From contig CALSFV010000319.1 of the NCBI GenBank assembly GCA_943737045.1, forward strand, positions 124,001 through 188,000: 64,000 nt of DNA, written 5' to 3'. A program made the position numbers and the translations under genes. Position 1 is the stretch's first letter. Every line of letters begins with the position of its first letter. The notes under the pieces are model-generated. The model worked only from the letters and a program-made list of their open reading frames with translations, did not search any database and had not been told where the DNA came from. The DNA is from Parapristionchus giblindavisi (Eukaryota > Nematoda > Chromadorea > Rhabditida > Diplogasteridae). Below, piece by piece: positions 1 to 12,814 of the stretch.

Positions 1-691
1 ATGCCAACAATTTCACATTTCGTAGGCTCACGTCTTTTTCTCTTGGGCTACGATAACCATGGTCAACAACAAAATAGAATGCTTACAACTCTACTCGCAT
101 TTTGTTTACCCGATACTGTATTTTTCTCTGACTGCAGGATATTTTTTAGTTACTGTACCTCATTAAAATTCGCAGAATTATTAGAATACTATAATTGAAA
201 TAGTCCGCTCTTCATTTCCTTTTCTATGCATTTTAGTCAGATCGTCAAATACATATTCGTGCTCGTTTTTCTTCTTTTCACAGCGACAGCCCATATTCTT
301 CTTTCAATATATCATTGCCTTTGTTCTTCCTCTTCATCTCCCCCATGCCTCGGATCATCTGTGAGTCAGCCTGCAACCTTGAGGGCCACGATATTCTTCT
401 GGAGCTCATTAGTCGCAACAATGGGTATATTTAGTGCTAAACTTTTCCTACACAATATTCCATTTTTCTTAGAGAGCCACGCTGTCGTGAGCTCATTAAT
501 ATTGAGGAAGTATCTACCTTCGTTTTTGTTTCTAAAAATGTAGCCTCTGTTCTTCTAACCATTTGGTCTTTGATTTAGTCACCTAATGAGACTGAAAATA
601 CAACCATCAAGTGGTGATCTTTCACTCTCATTTATTCTTTCACAATTCACTATCCTTATCCTCTCCATCCTTATATACTAAAACCCCTACT
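1..691. other. no recognisable gene
   Basis: Only short AT-rich open frames occur here, with no family signature and no convincing splice pairs. It may include decayed 5' sequence of the LINE that follows, but nothing in it reads as reverse transcriptase. Confidence 0.5.
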
Positions 692-1503
692 AAAACAGTT
701 GTTATGCATCTCGGTCGAAATCATCCTGATGTCTCGTTCTTTATCGGTAACTGCACCCTACCAGTAGTTGACAAAATCAAGGATCTCGGGAAAACCTACA
801 ACAACAAGCTAGAATTCAATGATCACATTGAAAATATAGTAACAAAGGCATCAGCACGTTGTGCGTTTATTCATCGATCGTTTAAGTCCCGTAGTATAAA
901 TGTGTATGCCCGTCTCTTTACAACATATGTCCGTCCTATTTTAGAGTACTGCAGTGAACTTTGGTCTCCTCAATCAATATCCCTTATTGCACGTATCGAG
1001 TCCGTCCTTCATCGATTTTCCAGGCTCGTGTTCAGCAAGTGTAATCTGTCATATCGACCTTACCTGGAGCGCATACAACACCTCAAGCTCCCTTCACTTC
1101 ACTCCCGCCGAGATCAGAATGACCTCATATTCACGTACAATGTAATCCACTCACATCTTGACCTTGATGCCCGTAAACTTTTTCTATTTCCTAATATTAC
1201 CAACACTTCACGTAGACATAATTTATATTTAAGAACCCACAGATCTCACACAAAAAAGTTCTCATCTTTTTTGACAAATCGTATTGTTCAAAAATGGAAT
1301 AATCTTGACAATAGTGTTGTTTGTACCCATAGTGCCAATGTATTTAAGTCTTATATTCGTAACTCATAAGTATTGTATGCTACGATCTAGTAATCGTAGC
1401 CTTCTTTCTTACCTCCTGACTTTATCATATTGTTTAAACATTTAATTATGAATCTTAAAATACCCCCCGAGGTCAGATAAAATTTATTATTATTATTATT
1501 ATA
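692..1503 (+). mobile_element. 5'-truncated non-LTR retrotransposon (LINE), RT C-terminal remnant
   Basis: An open frame ending at 1369 encodes the C-terminal part of a LINE reverse transcriptase. It contains the KTVVMHLG strand, then IKDLGKTYNNKLEFNDHI, then the YVRPILEYCSELWSP block, which is diagnostic of CR1/jockey/RTE-type elements downstream of the catalytic palm. The tail has the usual W-N-x-L and N-x-F-K pattern before the stop. A roughly 115-base 3' UTR ends in a (TTA)n tract at 1484-1502, as LINE 3' ends often do. The catalytic YADD region and the endonuclease are absent, so this is a dead 5'-truncated insertion. The reading frame survives for about 225 codons, suggesting a fairly recent insertion. 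Clade assignment within LINEs is not possible by eye. Confidence 0.85.
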
Positions 1504-2532
1504 TCTCTATCCTTATTAAGACATCTCGTGACACTTACGTAAGATAATCATTATAAATGCTCTAGTCTAGATACTTTATCCTGTAATTAGCATCTTAATG
1601 AAATAAGCTATTTCTATATGTTACTTGCAACTTGTTTACTCATCTAAAAGGGAGGAGGCGACAAAGTGGGTGGATAAAAATAACTGAGATTTAGTTTATT
1701 TTTTACACTGACGAGATAATAAGGTGTACATCTCCACATGGAAAGGTTTACTGTAAACCGAAATAATTATACCATTTTCTAGTCCATTCCTTGATGATTC
1801 ATGGGGTAAGAGTGTTCAAGTGTATTTGAAAGAAGTTTTTGAAAAATTAATATTTCATTAGGATGAAGTAATATTATTAGACGCTTATCTCTTTATTTCA
1901 CCATCCTTACAATTACTTTCTTTTGTTTTTTTTTATGTCAACGCGAAATTTTTATTAGTCTCAAAAAGTGCTTCCAAATTTACGGAACCATATATGTCTC
2001 TCCATTTTCTAATCCCATTTATTACATCATTCATTTGGGGTTTCCATCCCATTTCCCATCCTCCATGACCTGTATTGCTTCCATTACTCTTCCCGAGTGA
2101 AATCCTATTGAGGCTCCATTTTGGGTTTGATATATTATCACCCTCCTCTCTCTAATACCCATCTTATATAAATGTTTTAGATGTGGATTAAAGTCCTAGT
2201 AGTAACCATATTTCTATAGAGGTATACTGTAGACTTATAGATAGAGAAGGTGGATTATGGGATAAGATTAGCTATTTTCTATCAAAATTAGTTATTTGAA
2301 CTATGATTTTGGGACTTGGGACATATTTACTTCAGTGAATCCTTACATTTTTCTACACTTTTTATCAACGCATAAGCCGGCCTTCATCATTCCGTGCTAG
2401 AACTTATCTGGGTTTTAGAGTCTGTTAGTTCAAACAATTCATTTGGAAGGCAAATAAGAAATAGAGAATTGTCTCTTGAAAGAGTTTTCATTGTTAGGTT
2501 GAGCAGCCGTTCCGGCGTAACCTAACCTAACC
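1504..2532. other. intergenic, nothing recognised
   Basis: AT-rich sequence with no coding frame, repeat copy or RNA-like structure that I can support. Confidence 0.5.
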
Positions 2533-2652
2533 TCGGCGTAACCTCTCTCAATGGTCTCTTCGACGCGCAATGCTTTCTCGTTGTTAGAGATCAGAGAAAT
2601 AGTGTGCACAATGCATAGACCATTGAGAGAGGTAACACTCCCCTTGATAGTC
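2533..2652. mobile_element. degenerate copy of the TTAA MITE (family M1)
   Basis: Matches the roughly 113-bp palindromic M1 family, with CTCTCAATGGTCTCTTC on the left and GACCATTGAGAGAGGTAAC on the right. The terminal TTAA is lost on both sides, and the left end is fused to a short CCTAACCTAACC repeat. Better copies are at 6024, 12564, 49013 and 63470. Confidence 0.75.
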
Positions 2653-3118
2653 AAGCGAAAACTGTGCGCTTTACCACCTTTCCTTTCGGCGCATCTACCG
2701 TAATTCTGACTCATCTTCCAAATTATTCATTCATCTCCTCGTCGTCGCTTGTAATCTATTCAATTCTTGTGAATAGGACAGGGTGGTCTACTGACAAAAA
2801 GTGCCACTGAAGAAGAAAAGGGTATGAATAAAGAACAGCGAAGCCCTCTCTGTGAGAGATAGAAGTTAAGAGTGCGATCAAAAGAAATAGGAGGCAATGG
2901 AAGGAGTAGAAGGAGAGTTAGGGAATGTCGGAGAGAAGAAGAGCAGAGTCAGAACAGCCAATTCTCTCTTCCAATTCATTTCATTTTTCGCTTCCATTCG
3001 GATTTCGTTGCACAATTTCTTTGTTCATTCCGCTCTACTTTTGTTTTATTCATAGCGAGTCATAGTAGAGAAAGGGCAATTGCTGGCAGCCTCTGGTTTA
3101 TGGAATAATTTTAACTGT

Positions 3119-4200
3119 ATCGGGGTATACTGGCCTTTCATGTGAAAAAAGCCATACCCCGGGTTAATTTGAAACTGTTACAATCAGTTCTGACCATTTT
3201 CTCTCGCTTACTTCATCTACGAGAGAGAGAGAGAGTGTGTTGCCAGAGCGAAGAGTGAAATTAGCTCGGGTGTGCCATTAATCGTATGTTGGGGGGGGGG
3301 GGTGATCTTGTAAAGTAGAGTCTATCATTGATGTGAACACGTGTTTCATACTTATTTCATTTACGTTTCTTAGTTAGTCTATTTCTCTATTACTCAGTGA
3401 CCGATTCTGTCTTCAAAACCTCAATGATCTCGCTCAATCCCACTACCGATGCACCTGCTGTCAATTATCACGTCTATAAGGCATACCCGAGTTAATTTCA
3501 AACTGTCTGCTCTGCCAATGCGCTCTCGCTTTCTTCGTCTACTAGAGATAGTTAGTTACCAGAGTGGAGAGTAAAATTAGACTTTAAATCCATTGATATT
3601 TCTGGCATATCACTTATACCATACATAGGCGATATGTTACCCATTGTCATAGACATTCTAGTGCTTCCATCTTGGCACACCCCAAGCTAATTTTACTCTC
3701 CGCATTGGCAATACTCTCTCGCAGACAAAGAGAGCGAGAGAGTGTGGCCAGAGCGGAGAGTTTCAAATTAGCTTGGGGTATCGCTTTAACAATATATTTG
3801 TCAGTGACTTCTGTCTTATTATTAGAAACCTCAATGATCTCGCTCACTCCCGCTATGAATGCACCTGCTGTCAATGATAACATCTTTAAGGCACAAAAGA
3901 GTTAATTTGAAACTGTCCACTCTGGCAATGCTCTCTCGCCTTTTTTCTTCTACGAGAGACAGTTGTCATAGTGGAGAGTAAAATTAGCCTTTAACAATAT
4001 TTTAGTCAGTGACTTCTGTCTAATGCATCGTTACATTTACCTTACGTGCGCACGCCGTAACCCCCTCCGCCGCGTCTCCGTCGTTATGGCGGAAGTTACG
4101 GTGCAGACACGTAAGGCAAATGTAACGATGCATTAGAAACCTCAATGATCTCGCTCACTCCCACTACGAATGCACCTGTTGTCAATGATCACGTCTTTAA
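3119..4200. repeat. locally duplicated block of MITE M2 copies
   Basis: A flanking segment reading CTCAATGATCTCGCTCA plus TGCACCTG..GTCAAT..TCACGTCT occurs three times (about 3418-3480, 3828-3890 and 4139-4200). The segments are separated by M2-type palindromic copies (about 3119-3260, 3478-3583, 3672-3789 and 3888-3995). The best M2 copy is 3672-3789: it opens with CACACCCCAAGCTAA and closes with TTAGCTTGGGGT. The arrangement looks like segmental duplication of a MITE plus its flank. A 12-base G-run lies near 3291-3302. No gene is seen. Confidence 0.75.
4021..4135. mobile_element. palindromic MITE (family M3)
   Basis: An almost perfect inverted repeat of about 115 bp runs from ATGCATCGTTACATTT to its complement AAATGTAACGATGCAT. 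The centre is GC-rich (CCGCCGCGTCTCCGTCG). Related copies are at 32596-32702 and 58372-58494. It sits inside the duplicated block at 3119-4200. Confidence 0.85.
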
Positions 4201-4257
4201 GAGAAACAAACTTCAGCCTCACCATAATCTTTTGGTCTTGTCTATATATCTCTAACA

Positions 4258-4336
4258 AAAAATAGTGTTAGAGAGCAGAGAAATAGTTTGGGAAACGAGG
4301 AGACGGTTGGCATTGGTTACTCTACGCTTCCCTTTA
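4258..4336. mobile_element. half copy of MITE M1
   Basis: The right half of M1 (AGAGCAGAGAAATAGT onwards) ends at CTTCCCTTTAATAG, preserving the TTAA terminus. The left half is missing. Confidence 0.6.
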
Positions 4337-4339
4337 ATA

Positions 4340-5030
4340 GCAAAGGGAACAATTTCCTCATCACATGTATGTATGATGACTGAAAGGCATGTGTATATAT
4401 TGTAATTTGTATGTCTGATTGTAGCTGCTCGCTTATTGCATGTCTGGATCCCGCTGATACTCGACGATTATATTTCTAATTTTAATTATTTCCTGTGTAA
4501 GCATGCTTTACTAATTGGCTTTGCCTGATTAGAAACTTCAAATCGGTCCTCTTATCACTCATTATCCATCAAATGTTTCCAATTGTGGTGTCCTACTTCC
4601 TATTAGAAAGTGGAGAGCATTCATTTAGTGTTTTTTAATTGTTTGTGATTTTTAGTGTACGGAGTTCCTGAAACGTTTGAACACACTATGTATTAAATTG
4701 GCTATTAGGGGGCATGATTTTCGAGCCATTGCGGGCACGCAACTCCCAAATAGCCGAGTCTACTATGTATGTACTTTTCTCGAGATGTATGCGTAAGGGC
4801 GCTCAAGTTGATATGACATGAGAAATATCTTTGCTGCACCGCTGAAACCTTACACGCCTCACGTCAGAAAGACACATCTCCCAAAGCCTTACTATAAAAT
4901 ATTTCTTATCTTCTACTAATTGAGAGTGTCTCACGTGACAATCACTAGGCAGGAGCTTTATTTTGATCTCTTGGTATAGTAAAGATAGATTATGTTCGAT
5001 GCTTACCTGTGAAACGTGAAATTAGAGAGA
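4340..5030. other. intergenic, nothing recognised
   Basis: No open frame with coding character and no repeat family seen elsewhere in the window. Confidence 0.5.
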
Positions 5031-5087
5031 GATAAGACATGGAAAGAAGGGGAGAGGGAAGAGGGAGAGGGAGAGATAGAAAGAGAG

Positions 5088-5125
<38 letters not shown>

Positions 5126-5165
5126 GAGAGAGAGGAGAGAGAGAGCGAGATAGATAGAGAGAAGT
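5031..5165. repeat. GA-rich microsatellite
   Basis: An imperfect (GA)n/(GGGAGA)n tract of about 130 bases. It is low-complexity, and any open frame in it is compositional. Confidence 0.9.
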
Positions 5166-6019
5166 GAGAGATGCTTGGATTATATGTGAGACATGAATAG
5201 AAATTATATAGAATAAAGATTCTCTAATCCTTCTGATACTGCAAATGGATCAGATACGAGGATTACTAAACTTCCAATCTTCAGTCCTCGCACGCGTTAC
5301 TAATCTTGTCAGTGCTATTTCTATTATATTTTATATTGTTGTTTTTTTATTTGATATATTTTTTATTTTATTATTTTATATTTTTTCTAATCTATTTTGA
5401 TGCTAGTCTTGTACTCAGATAGAGTCCTCATGTGGAAAAAGAAATTGGTGCAAAAACTGTGAGAACTCTAATGGGAAAATCTGTGAATGGGGATCATAAT
5501 GGATATGGAGGGAAAAGTAGGCATGGAAGGAGCATGAAAATGCTCACATTGCTCTTGTCTATCCACATAACGCGATACTTCTTTGTCTATACATCACATC
5601 TAAATAATGCGAAACTTAGATGGGTAGATGGAAATTCGGAAGATGAATTTCAAAGCTACGATGCTTTTATGAGATGAGAAGGGCAGATGATCAAGAACCA
5701 TAGAATCATCATGTCACGTTTTACACGTTTGACATTATTTGTCTTACTGTAGCCTTCCCAATATGGATTGCTGAATTAGCGATCTAGAATGGTACTTTCG
5801 TTAAACTGACTTATTGTTATGAACATGTGATCTATTCCGATACTTCTCCTCCCACGAACATTAGTATACCATTGTTCGCACGAAAATTTTGCTATATCAA
5901 ATCAAAATTGATTGTGACGAAATATACAGAATAACTGTAGTCTTTGGTTGTTCTCTGTCGCTGAATAGACTAACAATGACTATGACTGAATAACTATGAA
6001 TATACTGAATAATTGTTAG
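5166..6019. other. intergenic, nothing recognised
   Basis: Contains T/A runs and short non-homologous frames only. Confidence 0.5.
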
Positions 6020-6023
6020 TTAA

Positions 6024-6136
6024 AGGGGCCGTAACCTTTGTCAACGGTCTCTTCAACGCTCTACGCTCTCTCGTTCTTAGAGAACAGAGAAATAGTGTGC
6101 GCAATGAAGAGGCCATTGAGAGAGGTCACTCTCCCT
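6024..6136. mobile_element. MITE M1 with TTAA target duplication
   Basis: A complete 113-bp palindromic element flanked by TTAA at 6020-6023 and 6137-6140. The ends are AGGGGCCGTAACC and GGTCACTCTCCCT, and the loop contains AGAACAGAGAAATAGTGTGC. A TTAA duplication is the hallmark of piggyBac-type transposition; the family link is inferred from the TSD only. Confidence 0.85.
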
Positions 6137-7137
6137 TTAATGCGATACTCTCCGCCATGTCATCAATTATCTCCTATAAGGGGAAATAATAGAGTCTGCC
6201 CACAGAAGATATTATAGTTTCAAATTTGCTAGAGACATTCCTCGCAGAGATTTTTCCTCAGAGATTTCCTTGATCCTGCTTTCGTCAACTAACCATGTCT
6301 CTGCCGATAGTATTTATATTTGTATTTATTTATGTATCTATTTATTTTTATATTTAATTCCAAAAAATATAATTAGCAGGAGTGAGATGTTTGAGGAAAG
6401 TAGATATATTCCGTTAGAAGGTTCCGTTATTGAGGTTTCGCCGCAGTGATTTCCGTGATATAGGTTTCGTTTTTCTGATTTCTAAAATTGATGATCTCCA
6501 TTTCTCTCCCGTTAGAAGGTATATTTTGGTCCTCTTCTCTCTAAACATACAACACATCTCACTATTTTCCATCCATTTTGACAGAATTATGACCATCATT
6601 ACATTTTGTGGACCTCCTCCTCTCACTCTCTAACCATGTTTCTATCCTTCTCTCTAAAATTAAAACAGTTTTTTCTCTCTCTCTTATTTTCATTTTCAAC
6701 TGTTTTTATGTTTGTTTATATCTACTTCTATTTATATTTTTATTTATTGCATGCTAATGATGGCTCCACGCGATAAATTTGTTTTGTTCTGTCTATCTCT
6801 CTCTCTCACTCTCTCTCTCACTCTCTCATAGACACACACACTCTCTCTCCCTCCCTTCCTCTCTCTCTATCACTGTATGCGCTCTCTCTTCAATCCTCTC
6901 TTGGCCAACTGATTGCCGCACGGTTCTCACACGCCTCTTGGCCAATTAACGTTACGAAATTTGTGGTGGGAATGCAATAACGGGTGAGGAATCGTACGAT
7001 TTGTAATAGAATCTATTAGAACGGGATAGTAATGTTGCTTCAATTTACTTATTGATGGAGGTGAAACTTGTTAAGGACACGCACATAGTAAATTTGGCTC
7101 TCCGCTCTGGCAGAGGAGGGAATACGATACTGTAAGA
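6137..7137. other. intergenic with CT-rich tracts
   Basis: Pyrimidine-rich microsatellite at about 6795-6870 (CTCTCT with CACACA). Otherwise nothing recognised. Confidence 0.5.
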
Positions 7138-7432
7138 AGAGGGAGAGGGAGAGGGAGAGGGAGAGGGAGAGGGAGAGGGAGAGGGAGAGGGAGAGGGAGA
7201 GGGAGAGGGAGAGGGAGAGGGAGAGGGAGAGGGAGAGGGAGAAGCACACGATAGATACCAAAAGGGGTATTGACAGTGACTAGATCACGCGGCAAAGTTG
7301 GTCCGAAGAAGAGTGGTGAGAGGTAGAGCTAGGCCAAAGAAGAATAGAGTAGGCGACAGGGATAGAGAGGGAAAAAGAGGGGGGGAGAGAGAGGGAGAGA
7401 GAGAGAGTGAGAGAGAGAGAAAGAGAGAAGGA

Positions 7433-7487
<55 letters not shown>

Positions 7488-7505
7488 CGGGAGAGATAGA
7501 GAGAT
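7138..7505. repeat. (GGGAGA)n and (GA)n microsatellites
   Basis: A near-perfect 6-bp GGGAGA array at 7138-7242 is followed, after about 100 bases of unique sequence, by a (GA)n tract at about 7378-7500. Both strands give long Ser-Leu, Pro-Leu or Arg-Glu frames that are pure composition. Confidence 0.95.
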
Positions 7506-9454
7506 GAATAGAGAAAACGTGGAGAAGAACAGTAAGAGAAGGAGAAGAGATGATTGATACGTTAAGTGCTTATAGAATGCTATTGAAATAGAATCCAATA
7601 AACATGTGGCGATATTTCTACAAAAGAAAGAAGCAGAAACCACTAACAATACGGCATTTCTTACTGTCGCTCTCTTACTTCATGCCTCATTAGCAACGCT
7701 CTCGAATGAGAGCGATCAATATTGTAAAGATATCTTGATTTCTTGGTACGATAATTGACACTATGTGGTTTCATGTTTTTGGTATGATTTCATCGACTAT
7801 AAGTGGCCTCCTCAAGCGAATTTTCCCAGTTTGGATCATGTAATTAACCAGTATGCAAAACTGGTATACTGTAGAAATCCTACCGTACATCAATTTTATC
7901 AAACAACGTTCACATATTTTTTTTCTATACAGGACCACTAATGGCCCATTTCCTCCTCATATAATTCCAACAAACAAATGCGTGTTTAAAAACAACATGA
8001 TTGACAGTTTTCAAAATCTCATCAAATTTTGTCGAAATTTGTCATGAATATTTCATGTTTTTCGTTTTGACTATAATAAATAGCAATAGTCTGCTTCTTC
8101 AATACATTTCACTAATGTCTTTCATAGAAAAATGAATAGATTCTAATCCTAATTCTAATTCTATGAGAGTGCCTTCTTCTTCCATTCATGTCCGATCTCA
8201 TGACTGCCTCTAACAAATCCCATTATGAAGAGCATTAGGGACATCATAATCCGTGTATCTTTTGTCTCTCTTCATTCCATATACTATTTCTCTGTTCTCT
8301 GCCGCCTAGGCAACGTCTTGGAGAGACAGATGACTGACGATCCAAAAAAAATCCATGCATACTCTAGATAGTAACTATATCACGGAGTAAAGTAGGCACT
8401 CCGGACTGAATTTGCCTTGAATTATCACTATCCTAGCAGTGATCAACAGGGCTTCGTGTGCCTTGAATAACGGGATGTACCTTTACTCTAAACGAGTGCG
8501 TGATCTTTGTTTGTCTCTGAAGAGTTCATATTTTTTTTATTAATTTTAATAAAATCAATCAATGATGATTCATTGAATAATGATTTAGTGATTGGTTTAC
8601 GATGTTTATACAAATGACGAATGGAATTTTCGCAACAGTGTTTACTTTACCAACGATTATTCATTGTATGCTCTTTGTCCTGTCAAAAACACAAGACTAA
8701 TAGATGCCAACATCTTCCCCTTTTCTCCACGATTAAACAATTTTCGTTCGGATCCCCCCCTTTAGAATCGAGCTCCCATGTATGATTCCAATCTTACCGA
8801 CTAAGACATTTAATCGAAATTAAATAATAATGTTATTGTTTATTTCATCACAAAATATGTAGTCAATGCATCGAGTTAAAGCATTTTTAATGAACTTTAC
8901 GAATGTCATGAAACATATCTGATACCAGTCTGATTAGATCTTACAAGGGAACCATCCAGAAAAATCGGAATTCGTTAAAATGGCGGCACTTTTGATTGAA
9001 GAAAAGCATAGCAAAAAAAATCTTTTTTTTTCATATGGAAGTGCAGCTGTCAGATCGCAATTTTTTGGGAATCCTTGCCCATGTATGACTTGGACCACAA
9101 AGCACAAATTCTAATCTATCAAGTCCATAAATGGGCACGGTTGATTTATACAATTTCCAAGATGCTTTCCAAATAACCCTATATTTGTCACGTTGCAAAA
9201 ATATTGCCAGCTGCAGCGTAAAGAAAATTGCCTAGGAAGTAAGCATACCATATTACTTTTGCCGGGTCCCATACATCATGGGTTTTTTTCACCGTTCAAG
9301 TATTATAATTATATTTACACGAAAATATTGCAATTTCTTGTGATTATGATATTTATAAATAATTATTATGGTTATTATTTTTATTAACTTCTTTGAACGT
9401 TGACATATTGGTGGTGAACGATTTTCTCAATAACGATATCTTTTTTTTACACAG
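7506..9454. other. intergenic, nothing recognised
   Basis: About 1.9 kb of AT-rich sequence with no coding exon I can defend. A segment near 8450 (CTTCGTGTGCCTTGAATA) has a weak relative near 11187, probably an old dispersed repeat. Confidence 0.45.
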
Positions 9455-9553
9455 TTCATTTTGAAAGCCAGAACGCCCTCTCAGAGCGGAAACACTCTCA
9501 ATATAAATGCTGACTCGCTTGTCTGGCTTTCAACGACCAACGGCTCGCACCAG
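9455..9553 (+). other. orphan exon-like segment, possibly a 5' exon of the AT-hook gene
   Basis: Follows a strong acceptor (T8 then ACACAG) and stays open in phase 0 for 33 codons ending in Gln at a weak donor, GTTACT. The content is hydrophilic (TPSQSGNTLNINAD). It is compatible in phase and composition with the downstream AT-hook gene at 12815, whose exons are likewise phase 0 and often end in Gln. The 3.2-kb gap and poor donor make it uncertain. Confidence 0.35.
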
Positions 9554-12500
9554 GTTACTGTGTGTTCCCCTGATGCAAAATATAATTATTTATCATTATT
9601 ATTTTCTTTTCCGCTATTCTTCAAAAAGACACCTTTCGTCTTGATTTGCCGGAAACAACTATCAATTATCATACTAGCTACAGTATTTCGCCTTTTTGTT
9701 CTACAGTATAGTACAGCAGGTGTCTCTTCTCACTTTGTCCAATCTTCCTTTTCTTCGTCTCAGCCTCCCTTTGAATGAATAGACGACAGTAGTCATCCTT
9801 TTCTTTCTCTGACTATTGCCTTCTGTCACAAGTATAGAAATGTCTATCTTTCACATTGGACAAAAGGTGATCTTGTGATTTCGTTCCTTCCTCTCATTCA
9901 TTTAGCCCACGCGACTTATCAGTACCACCTCTCTCACATTTCACAATGTTTTCACTTGCGTTGCGGTCGTGCGTTGCGGCTCGTTCCAGACCTCGCAGTA
10001 TACGGTAGCGATACGATTATGCAAAGATCCGCGGCTTTGGTCTTTCCGAAGCGTCGGCGTAAGCTAAATGATTCATGTCACAGAGGCTCTTTTTATCTAA
10101 ACACGAACCCTTTGATTCCGCGTTTCTGTATATAAATTAACGGGATGAATCGGCCTTGCTCATTTGTTTATTCTCATATTTCATTTGCCTTATAGTCCTT
10201 AGCCTTCCTCATCATTATTTCCAATATGTAAACACATCAAAACCATTTTTGTACTTAGTTTGATGGTACAATATTATGGTTTGCATAATGTATCTTTGAA
10301 AGTCCTGCAGAGAAGATATCGTATCGTTGGAGAGAGTTGCTATGTTGAGAGGTAATTCTGGCTTTCAACATGTAGAGAAAACTGCGGTTACTGTAGTACT
10401 TACAATTAATGAAGCTTCATTAAGTACATACATACGTGTCCGAGTAACCAAGTCCTTCCCACCTCTCACTGAATCAATCAATGTATTCATTTCAAATGAA
10501 ATACTAGACGAGTGCTATTCAGGTGCATTCTAAACTTGAATTTGTTTGGTCTTTGCTTCTTACACATCAACTAAGCTGCTCCTGGCATTTAAAACATCTT
10601 ACATTTTATTTAGCTATTCAATTTTGAGGATTTATTCAACTAAAATATTGACACACTTTCGCACAGCCTAGACTCAAGACATTTCAAAGGATTATGTTTT
10701 TATTATTTGATGACATATTTTTATAATTCTATTATTTTCCCGCCCACCAAACCCGTGTGATGTACACATACAAACATGAATATTATTTCTACTTTGATTA
10801 TTTTTTGAATGATGTAAACAAAATTAGCTATTTATTTCGTAATCCATGGAGTTCAAAAGTCCATAATTGGAAAATTCAAGCAGAGTGCCTTATGAAAAAA
10901 AAAATCTTATTAGCCCCACTAGACATTTTGTTTCTTGATTCAAAAGGTAAGCTAATATTGTGAGAGATAAACCAATTACTGGGAGAGAACATATTTTTAC
11001 ACCAAATTCAGTTTTTATAGATATATTTCAGAATTTCATACTTGAATTTCTAGAATTTCGAAAGTGTGAAATCTTACCAATATCATAATATATAACATCA
11101 TAATTACTTATCACTACCACTATCATACATATATTATGCATGATAATTATCATAATTATCACTGGCTTAGCATTTATATCCCGCAGGACTTCGCGTGTCT
11201 TGAATAGCGCAACGCACCTTTACCTTTCTACGCTTTTAACATCATCTACATTCGTAGTTCCCCTGTTCCTTTTTGTCATCATCTCTCTGTTTGTTTGGCC
11301 ATATTCTCCAATCCCGTCCATGCCTTCAACGTCTCTATGGTGATTAGTCTTTCGACTGCCTTCATTCATTGTCTCCCATAAGGGATGGCTCGTATCGTAT
11401 TCAGACCTAAACAAACGCAAGAAGGATGACAAAACGTTCACCGTTCTTTACTAGTCTAGTTCTTTTCTCGATATCTTCATTGTATCCCAATACTTATTTG
11501 AAGGTAAAGGTAAAGAAAATTTATAGTGTTGTCAATTATTTTGAAAATATTGAAGGTATATTTCGATGCGTTATCTTTTACACTTTTCCTCTTCCGTTTC
11601 CTCATATAATTTGTGAAACATGTTGAATGTTCAAACTATTTCACCATATTTCCGTATACCTTTGTAAATTTCAAAGAACAGAACATTATATCTCTCAAAC
11701 CCCACACAGAGATCCGCATAGAACGATCCAATCATAATATTAATTCAATCATAATATTAATTCAATCATAATATTATTGGTACCATTTCGCCTTGTATTA
11801 CTAACATGACGTTGATATATTATTTATCATATATTCGCTAACTATTCCATCACATTCGTAATCTTCTGTCTCACACCAATTTCCACTCCACTCCCAGGCT
11901 CATTACCCAACTCTATCTATCACAAATTCCTTTCACCTGTCATGTGATTCTTGTTTTTGCATTATTATTATTCATCTGATATGGCATCTACTATACTATT
12001 CCCTTGGTCGCTCATTAGGAAATGTTTTTATGGTCAACGCTAACTGCCAACTTTGCTCTGAAAACATTTCGTAAGCAAATTCCAACTACTCTTTGGTCGA
12101 TACTTCGCATTGGATATTATAGAATATTTTAATTAATCAATTAATTTATCTACACCCGAGGCGCAACGAGATATGTGATAATTTGAAGAGGAAATACGTT
12201 GAGTTGAAATATGCATATCGTTAGCGATACAAATTCGAATAATCAACACTTTTTTCGCAAATGATCTTGTTGATTAAACTTGCGCACAAAATCGTTTCTG
12301 CCTATCTTCTTATATGTTTCACATTGCTCTATTCAACACACTCAACGTCACCTCTATGTTTCCATATATCATCGTTAATTCTCTTCCGAATGATATTTGC
12401 GCTTCGATGGAGTCTCTGTCTTTTGCACAGTATGTTAACGAAAATATTCTTCGATCTCTATCTTTTAACATTATTTTGTCATTATTTTGTAAGACTTACT

Positions 12501-12559
12501 ATCAATTATTTCTGCTCATTGGCATTCATTCTCTCTCGAGGATGCCACCGTATTGTCCG
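9554..12559. other. intergenic or long intron; one small tandem repeat
   Basis: No supported coding exon. An 18-bp unit (AATCATAATATTAATTC) is repeated about three times at 11727-11778. If the segment at 9455 belongs to the AT-hook gene, this is its intron. Confidence 0.45.
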
Positions 12560-12563
12560 TTAA

Positions 12564-12676
12564 AGGGAGTGTTACCTCTCTCAATGGTCTCTTCATCGCG
12601 CACACTATTTCTCTGTTCACTAACAACGAGACAGCGTAGAGCGTTGAAGAGACCGTCCAGAGCGGTTACGCTCCCT
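12564..12676. mobile_element. MITE M1 with TTAA target duplication
   Basis: A complete palindromic copy between TTAA at 12560-12563 and 12677-12680. The ends are AGGGAGTGTTACC and GGTTACGCTCCCT. It lies just upstream of the first solid exon of the AT-hook gene. Confidence 0.9.
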
Positions 12677-12814
12677 TTAATACTATTAATAAGTCTGCGC
12701 TTTCAGGATTCATCAAAAAGAAATGAATTCGGACGATGTACAGACAGTAAGCTATTGTTTATTAAAATTTAAAAATAAAAAAAAGTTATAAAGCATTTAA
12801 AAATTAATATTCAG

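Noticed and set aside
7049..7649. Long Ser-Leu, Pro-Leu and Arg-Glu open frames on both strands
   Set aside because: They are translations of (GA)n and (GGGAGA)n microsatellites. The same applies at 32700, 53200 and 54700.
11727..11778. Short direct repeats resembling a CRISPR-like array
   Set aside because: Only three contiguous 18-bp units with no spacers, in a eukaryotic genome.
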